A DNA stretch of 9,563 nt from Streptomycetaceae bacterium (GTDB taxonomy: Bacteria > Actinomycetota > Actinomycetes > Nanopelagicales > Nanopelagicaceae), in the NCBI GenBank assembly GCA_027486075.1, contig JAIXPU010000115.1, positions 1-9,563 on the forward strand. The letters are read 5' to 3'. Made by a program: the position numbers and the translations under genes. The notes below the pieces were generated by a model that was given only the letters and a program-made list of their open reading frames with translations, ran no database searches and was not told the origin of the DNA. Of the stretch, positions 6,890-9,563 are shown in pieces; the first letter of the stretch is position 1, and each line of letters opens with the position of its first letter.

Positions 6890-7263
6890 TGATTTACACC
6901 AATCAACAATTTGTTCGCTGGGATGACATTGATGCATTTGGTCATGTCAACAATGCAAAATATCTGACCTATATCCAAGAAGCTCGCTTTTTGTGGTCTC
7001 CGTTTATGGAGATGGTTGTCGCTAAAGCTGAAGTTGATTACCTGGTGCCGATTTATGTGGGTGGACGTTTCTACGACATCACTCTATGGGTAGAACATAT
7101 TGGGAATTCATCATTTACCTTGGGATATGAAGTAATCGGCGATAACGGCGTTGTTCATGCAAAGGTTAAAACAGTGCAGGTCGCTGTCTCTATGGAGACC
7201 AAGAAGTCTCGTCCACTGACAGATCCAGAGCGTGAATTCTTGAAGCAGCACCTCAAGGCTTAA
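6889..7263 (+). CDS. Hotdog-fold acyl-CoA thioesterase (4HBT type)
   Basis: This 124-residue protein belongs to the 4-hydroxybenzoyl-CoA thioesterase-like hotdog family, which hydrolyses acyl-CoA thioesters; its own substrate cannot be read from sequence. The diagnostic N-terminal motif is WDDIDAFGHVNNAKYL, with D15 as the likely catalytic acid and the helix following GHVNN. Strands such as GRFYDITLWVEHIG and VHAKVKTVQVAVS fill the rest, and the length is normal for a single-domain member. Its ATG overlaps the ettA TAA by one base (TAATG), so translational coupling is likely. A thioesterase of this kind near an EttA homologue is also found, from memory, in M. tuberculosis (Rv2475c beside Rv2477c), which supports an old association, though no functional link is known to me. 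Confidence 0.92.
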   Translation: MIYTNQQFVRWDDIDAFGHVNNAKYLTYIQEARFLWSPFMEMVVAKAEVDYLVPIYVGGRFYDITLWVEHIGNSSFTLGYEVIGDNGVVHAKVKTVQVAVSMETKKSRPLTDPEREFLKQHLKA

Positions 7264-7264
7264 T

Positions 7265-7651
7265 GTGGAGCGCGATACCACCAATTACTACGAAGAATTT
7301 GGGGGAGAACCCTTCTTCGCTGATTTGGTTTCACAGTTCTATGCAAACGTAGCAACCAATGAAATCTTGCGCCCGATGTATCCAGAATCAGATATGAAGG
7401 GTGCGGCGCGCAGGTTACAAATCTTTCTCGAACAGTATTGGGGCGGACCAACTACCTATCAAGAAGAGCGTGGACATCCAAGGTTACGTATGCGCCATGC
7501 TGGCTTTCATATCAATCCTGCTGCTCAAGATGCTTGGCTTGATTGCATGCGCAAAGCTGTCGATGGCATGGAGATGAAGGCTGAACACCGTGAAAAGTTA
7601 TGGCGCTATCTTGAAGGCGCAGCGCACCATATGGTCAACGCCTTAGATTAA
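7265..7651 (+). CDS. glbO: Group II truncated haemoglobin (trHbO)
   Basis: This is a haem protein of the trHb2 class, which binds oxygen very tightly and is linked in mycobacteria to respiration and redox defence. The block EQYWGGPTTYQEERGHPRLRMRHAGF is nearly identical to M. tuberculosis GlbO. Proximal haem ligand H78 (F8), distal-site Y26 (B10), Y39 (CD1) and W91 (G8) are all present, each three positions later than in the mycobacterial protein (Y23, Y36, H75, W88). Length is 128 residues, normal for the family. I use GTG 7265; an ATG at 7263 is in another frame. It begins one base after the thioesterase stop with no strong Shine-Dalgarno, so it probably depends on translation of the upstream gene. 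It converges on mscS with only 6 nt between stop codons. Confidence 0.96.
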   Translation: MERDTTNYYEEFGGEPFFADLVSQFYANVATNEILRPMYPESDMKGAARRLQIFLEQYWGGPTTYQEERGHPRLRMRHAGFHINPAAQDAWLDCMRKAVDGMEMKAEHREKLWRYLEGAAHHMVNALD

Positions 7652-7657
7652 AGAGCT

Positions 7658-8200
7658 TTACTTCTTTGATTTGTTGCCAACGGTGAGAATCTCTCCGTTG
7701 CGGATGTACCAGAGCACGCCCTTCTTATCGCGTACTTGAGTAATTCGAAGACCTACTCGCTCCACTTTTCCTTCAACATCCTGCACGTGAACGTCATCGC
7801 CAACGCCGTATTGATCTTCAATTAACATAAAGATTCCTGAAAGAACATCGCGCACCAAGGTCTGTGCACCAAGACCAAGTGCGACACCGATAACACCGGC
7901 GGATGCGATCACTGGACCGAGGTTAAATCCAAACTCACCAAGTGCCATACCGGCTGCGATGATCCAAACGGCTGCGTTAAAGGTTGAGCTAAATACGGTT
8001 CCGATTGTGCGAGCACGTTCTGCTTGGCGCTTTGCAGTTCCAGGACCAGGCCTTAGGTCTGCATGTGCCAGACGAGCAATAGCGCGATTGATGGCGCGAT
8101 GGCCAGCCATATGGCTTATTACGGCAATCAGGAGGATGACTAGAACCCGAAGCGGGGCGCCATTGAACCAATCCCAGATGGCCTGCGTGCGCTCGTTCAT
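7658..8200 (-). CDS. Short MscS-family mechanosensitive channel protein
   Basis: MscS proteins release small solutes when membrane tension rises during osmotic downshock. This 180-residue protein has hydrophobic segments at about 16-36 and 68-90, and a glycine/alanine-rich pore-type helix at about 94-128 (GPVIASAGVIGVALGLGAQ then TLVRDVLSG). The beta domain follows: EDQYGVGDDVHV, GKVERVGLRITQVRD, VLWYIRNGEI. It stops just after VGNKSKK, where longer homologues continue into the C-terminal alpha/beta domain that forms the cytoplasmic cage. E. coli MscS has 286 residues. No frameshift remnant is possible downstream because glbO ends 6 nt away. The ATG at 8200 is preceded by TACCCT at 7 nt and no Shine-Dalgarno. 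It is divergent from the HNH gene. Confidence 0.88.
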   Translation of the reverse strand: MNERTQAIWDWFNGAPLRVLVILLIAVISHMAGHRAINRAIARLAHADLRPGPGTAKRQAERARTIGTVFSSTFNAAVWIIAAGMALGEFGFNLGPVIASAGVIGVALGLGAQTLVRDVLSGIFMLIEDQYGVGDDVHVQDVEGKVERVGLRITQVRDKKGVLWYIRNGEILTVGNKSKK

Positions 8201-8207
8201 AGCGGTA

Positions 8208-8213
8208 AGGGTA
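8208..8213 (-). promoter_or_regulatory. Probable -10 hexamer for leaderless mscS-like mRNA
   Basis: TACCCT on the minus strand ends 7 nt before the ATG, with no Shine-Dalgarno between. It is the same hexamer as before orn. The -35 region is not recognisable. Confidence 0.45.
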
Positions 8214-8273
8214 GTGAAATCTTTATCAAAACTTCACCATTAAATGCCCCAATGCTCCACCCTTTTGAGGCAA

Positions 8274-8279
8274 TATAAC
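8274..8279 (+). promoter_or_regulatory. Probable -10 element of the HNH gene promoter
   Basis: TATAAC matches five of six TATAAT positions. It would place the transcription start near 8285-8287, that is at the first bases of the hairpin at 8285-8303 and about 33 nt before the start codon. The -35 is weak. Confidence 0.4.
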
Positions 8280-8284
8280 CCAAT

Positions 8285-8303
8285 CAACGCGAGCCACGCG
8301 TTG
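8285..8303 (+). promoter_or_regulatory. Inverted repeat / 5' UTR hairpin before the HNH gene
   Basis: CAACGCG at 8285-8291 and CGCGTTG at 8297-8303 form a perfect 7-bp stem around the 5-nt loop AGCCA, extendable by one T-G pair. It lies between the probable -10 and the Shine-Dalgarno AGAGGT at 8309-8314. It could be an RNA-stabilising 5' hairpin or a DNA operator. There is no U tract, so it is not a terminator. Confidence 0.5.
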
Positions 8304-8318
8304 GAAATAGAGGTCACT

Positions 8319-8834
8319 ATGAACCGCACACTGGTGCTCAACGCCACCTACGAACCGCTGGGTGTTGTCACTGATAGACGTGCGCTCATTCTCGTGCTGA
8401 ACAATCGCGCGACTATGGTTGAAGCATCCGGAACTGTTCTTCACTTCTCTTCAGGTCAATTAGATCTTCCATCTGTTATTCGCCTCAATAAATTTGTAAA
8501 GATTCCTTATCGCCATGCAGTTCCACTTTCACGTCGCGCAATCTTTGCTCGCGATGGTGGACGTTGCGTCTACTGCCATGCACCTGCAACATCGATTGAT
8601 CATGTGATCCCTCGTTCTCGTGGCGGCGGTCACAACTGGGAGAACGTTGTAAGTGCATGCCACAAATGCAACCATCTCAAGGCAGATAAGCCGCTCAAGG
8701 AACTTGGCTGGAGATTGCGGGCGCTGCCACGTGAACCTGTGGGAGCTGCTTGGAGAATTCTTGGTACCGGACGAACCGAATCGCGTTGGTTGCCTTACCT
8801 TGAACCATTTGGCGTCACTGCAGCCACTGCATAG
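8319..8834 (+). CDS. HNH endonuclease-domain protein
   Basis: This 171-residue protein has a C-terminal HNH nuclease fold with its zinc-binding cysteine pairs: C83-x-x-C86 (CVYC), D94-H95 (IDHVIPRSRGG), N109 (WENVV), then C114-x-x-C117 and N118-H119 (ACHKCNH). Residues 1-70 form an N-terminal part beginning MNRTLVLNATYEPLGVV, a signature I associate with a widespread stand-alone HNH family of unknown role. There is no restriction or phage context. The start is ATG 8319, supported by Shine-Dalgarno AGAGGT at 8309-8314. An in-frame ATG at 8244 would lie upstream of the probable promoter and adds residues unlike the family. The gene has a proper Shine-Dalgarno, unlike its leaderless neighbours. 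DNA cleavage is predicted from the motif; the cellular job is unknown. Confidence 0.92.
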   Translation: MNRTLVLNATYEPLGVVTDRRALILVLNNRATMVEASGTVLHFSSGQLDLPSVIRLNKFVKIPYRHAVPLSRRAIFARDGGRCVYCHAPATSIDHVIPRSRGGGHNWENVVSACHKCNHLKADKPLKELGWRLRALPREPVGAAWRILGTGRTESRWLPYLEPFGVTAATA

Positions 8835-8837
8835 ACT
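8809..8837 (+). promoter_or_regulatory. Promoter of the small membrane protein gene, inside the HNH 3' end
   Basis: TTGGCG at 8809-8814, a 17-bp spacer and TAGACT at 8832-8837 make a well-spaced sigma-70-type promoter. The -10 ends 6 nt before ATG 8844, so the expected start site is at or next to the ATG, a leaderless message. The TAG of the -10 is also the stop codon of the HNH gene. Confidence 0.55.
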
Positions 8838-8843
8838 GCGCAC

Positions 8844-9062
8844 ATGATGAAGCAACTTTCTGACATCGCTTTAGCTGCACCACGAATCAATCAAGAACCA
8901 GGCGCAATGCCAGGTGAGGGACTGACAGCAGTCCAGACATTTTCATACTTCGTTGCAGTGCCCATCGTGCTCTTTGTTGTGATCTCAGTGCTGGTCTGGG
9001 CCCTTGATGGTGGAAGAAAGAAGAGCCGAAGCTCTTCCTCTGTCATCACTCACATCGAATAG
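8844..9062 (+). CDS. Small single-pass membrane protein, function unknown
   Basis: I do not recognise a named family. The 72-residue product has a polar N-terminal part with a proline/glycine stretch (NQEPGAMPGEGLT), one strong membrane segment at about residues 34-55 (FSYFVAVPIVLFVVISVLVWAL), and a basic then serine-rich tail (GGRKKSRSSSS), predicting the C-terminus in the cytoplasm by the positive-inside rule. A second ATG follows directly, so it may start at residue 2 (71 residues). A promoter and the lack of a Shine-Dalgarno suggest leaderless translation. It sits 9 nt after the HNH gene and abuts the convergent pepN stop with no base between. Coding reality is supported by the sensible membrane topology and promoter rather than by homology. 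Confidence 0.75.
   Translation: MMKQLSDIALAAPRINQEPGAMPGEGLTAVQTFSYFVAVPIVLFVVISVLVWALDGGRKKSRSSSSVITHIE
9012..9037 (-). terminator. Probable pepN terminator embedded in the small membrane gene
   Basis: On the minus strand GAAGAGC (9037 to 9031), loop TTCG and GCTCTTC (9026 to 9020) form a perfect 7-bp stem with a UUCG tetraloop, followed by TTTCTTCC. It begins 25 nt after the pepN stop codon. On the plus strand the same bases encode part of the basic and serine-rich tail of the small membrane protein and lack a U tract. Confidence 0.55.
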
Positions 9063-9563
9063 TTATTTATCGGCCGCTCTGGCCTTGAGCGCACGAGACA
9101 TCGCATCGCGACCTTCAGTCACAGATCTGCGCAGAGCATTCGATGCATCTTTGCCTGTGACATCTAGCCAGTGCTGCGCCTTCTTTACTGTCTCTTCGCT
9201 AATGACCCATGATGGGAATAACAAGGTTGCAGTGGTTTCAGCGATTTCAAAGCCTTTGGTCTCCCAGACTTTCAAGATTGCATCGAAGTACTGATCAACA
9301 AATTCAGCGAGAAGTTCATGATGAATATTCTCGTTAAATCCACGGCACATATATGAGTGGATTGTGTTGGACAAGTTATCTGTTGTCACAGATTTAAATG
9401 CCGCCGCCTTTGCTTCCTTAGTGGGAATCGCAGCGTGGGCGTAGGCGGTGTACTGCTTGCCGTGTGCTGTGTTGTCCTTGGCAGATTCTGCCGCAATCTC
9501 AGCTGGACCAAATACTCCGCGCTTTACGCCGCAGATAAAGATGTACCAGCGGATTTCAGCATC
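9063..9563 (-). CDS. pepN: Aminopeptidase N, C-terminal part (partial)
   Basis: An open frame runs from the right edge to TAA at 9065-9063, giving 166 C-terminal residues; the start and the zinc catalytic domain (GAMEN, HExxH) lie outside the window. The visible part fits the helical C-terminal domain of actinobacterial M1 aminopeptidase N. Recognisable pieces are GVFGPAEIAESAADKDNTAHGKQ, NLSNTIHSYMCRGFN, LLAEFVDQYFDAI, a C-terminal LLFPSWV and a closing helix with TVKKAQHWL. PepN removes N-terminal residues from peptides in the cytoplasm. A GTG at 9389 is an internal codon, not a start, because family-like sequence continues upstream of it. Its stop is immediately adjacent to the stop of the convergent small gene. 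Confidence 0.88.
   Translation of the reverse strand, partial: DAEIRWYIFICGVKRGVFGPAEIAAESAKDNTAHGKQYTAYAHAAIPTKEAKAAAFKSVTTDNLSNTIHSYMCRGFNENIHHELLAEFVDQYFDAILKVWETKGFEIAETTATLLFPSWVISEETVKKAQHWLDVTGKDASNALRRSVTEGRDAMSRALKARAADK

Noticed and set aside
7676..7698. Hairpin CAACGG ... CCGTTG near the glbO/mscS junction as a terminator for glbO
   Set aside because: The stem has a T-T mismatch and no U tract on the plus strand, and it lies within the mscS coding region; evidence is too weak.
8232..8239. Single CTTCACCA site between the mscS-like and HNH genes resembling a PHO unit
   Set aside because: There is no second copy at 11 or 22 bp, so it does not meet the tandem-repeat requirement.
8244..8318. 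ATG 8244 as the HNH protein start
   Set aside because: It lies upstream of the likely -10 and the hairpin, and the added residues do not match the family N-terminus, which begins at MNRTLVLNA with a Shine-Dalgarno before it.
8529..8855. Open frame of 108 codons on the minus strand opposite the HNH gene
   Set aside because: It is a shadow of the HNH frame, whose zinc and catalytic motifs leave no doubt about the coding strand.
9387..9389. GTG 9389 as the start of a separate 108-residue gene
   Set aside because: The frame stays open to the window edge and the upstream sequence reads as aminopeptidase N, so this is an internal valine codon.
1..9563. Search for CRISPR arrays, insertion sequences, toxin-antitoxin or other defence genes
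   Set aside because: No direct-repeat array, transposase, integrase or recognisable defence gene is visible; the HNH protein has no such partners nearby.

Overview
The window looks like chromosome from a low-to-moderate-GC actinobacterium. Three things point that way: an actinobacterial-type group II truncated haemoglobin (GlbO), actinobacterial PHO-box repeats (GTTCACC in 11-bp register) ahead of phosphate genes, and several genes with a -10-like TANNNT hexamer just upstream of the start codon and no Shine-Dalgarno, as expected of leaderless mRNAs. Base composition is near balance by eye, unlike Streptomyces or Mycobacterium. A streamlined freshwater actinobacterium (acI/Nanopelagicales or Luna type) is my best guess, but that is inference.

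Layout. (1) 8-692, minus strand: oligoribonuclease gene orn followed closely by tRNA-His(GTG), probably one transcript. (2) 693-811: divergent promoter region with three tandem 11-bp PHO units. (3) 812-5011, plus strand: a high-affinity phosphate uptake cluster in the order pstC-pstA-pstB-pstS. pstS is last and has its own PHO-like upstream region. The cluster ends at a strong hairpin terminator that also faces the convergent tRNA-Arg(TCT) gene at 5083-5156. No phoU, phoP or phoR lies in the window. (4) 5222-7651, plus strand: a tight run of ettA (ribosome-associated ABC-F ATPase), a hotdog thioesterase and glbO, with reading frames overlapping or nearly touching. (5) 7658-8200, minus strand: a short MscS-type channel protein, convergent with glbO. 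(6) 8319-9062, plus strand: an HNH-domain protein and a 71-72 residue single-pass membrane protein. (7) 9063-9563, minus strand: the C-terminal part of aminopeptidase N (pepN), which runs off the right edge.

How they work together. The Pst genes encode two permeases, an ATPase and a secreted binding protein for phosphate import, apparently controlled by a PhoP-type regulator. The right half (ettA, thioesterase, glbO, HNH, small membrane protein, pepN) resembles from memory a neighbourhood conserved in other Actinobacteria, including the Rv2467-Rv2477c stretch of Mycobacterium tuberculosis, so it is probably ancestral core genome. I see no mobile element, CRISPR array, integrase or toxin-antitoxin pair, and no clearly new multi-gene system. 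The more interesting signals are regulatory (PHO boxes, leaderless promoters, a terminator hidden in a coding region) and structural (a PstS without lipobox, a shortened MscS, an uncharacterised HNH protein and small membrane protein pair).
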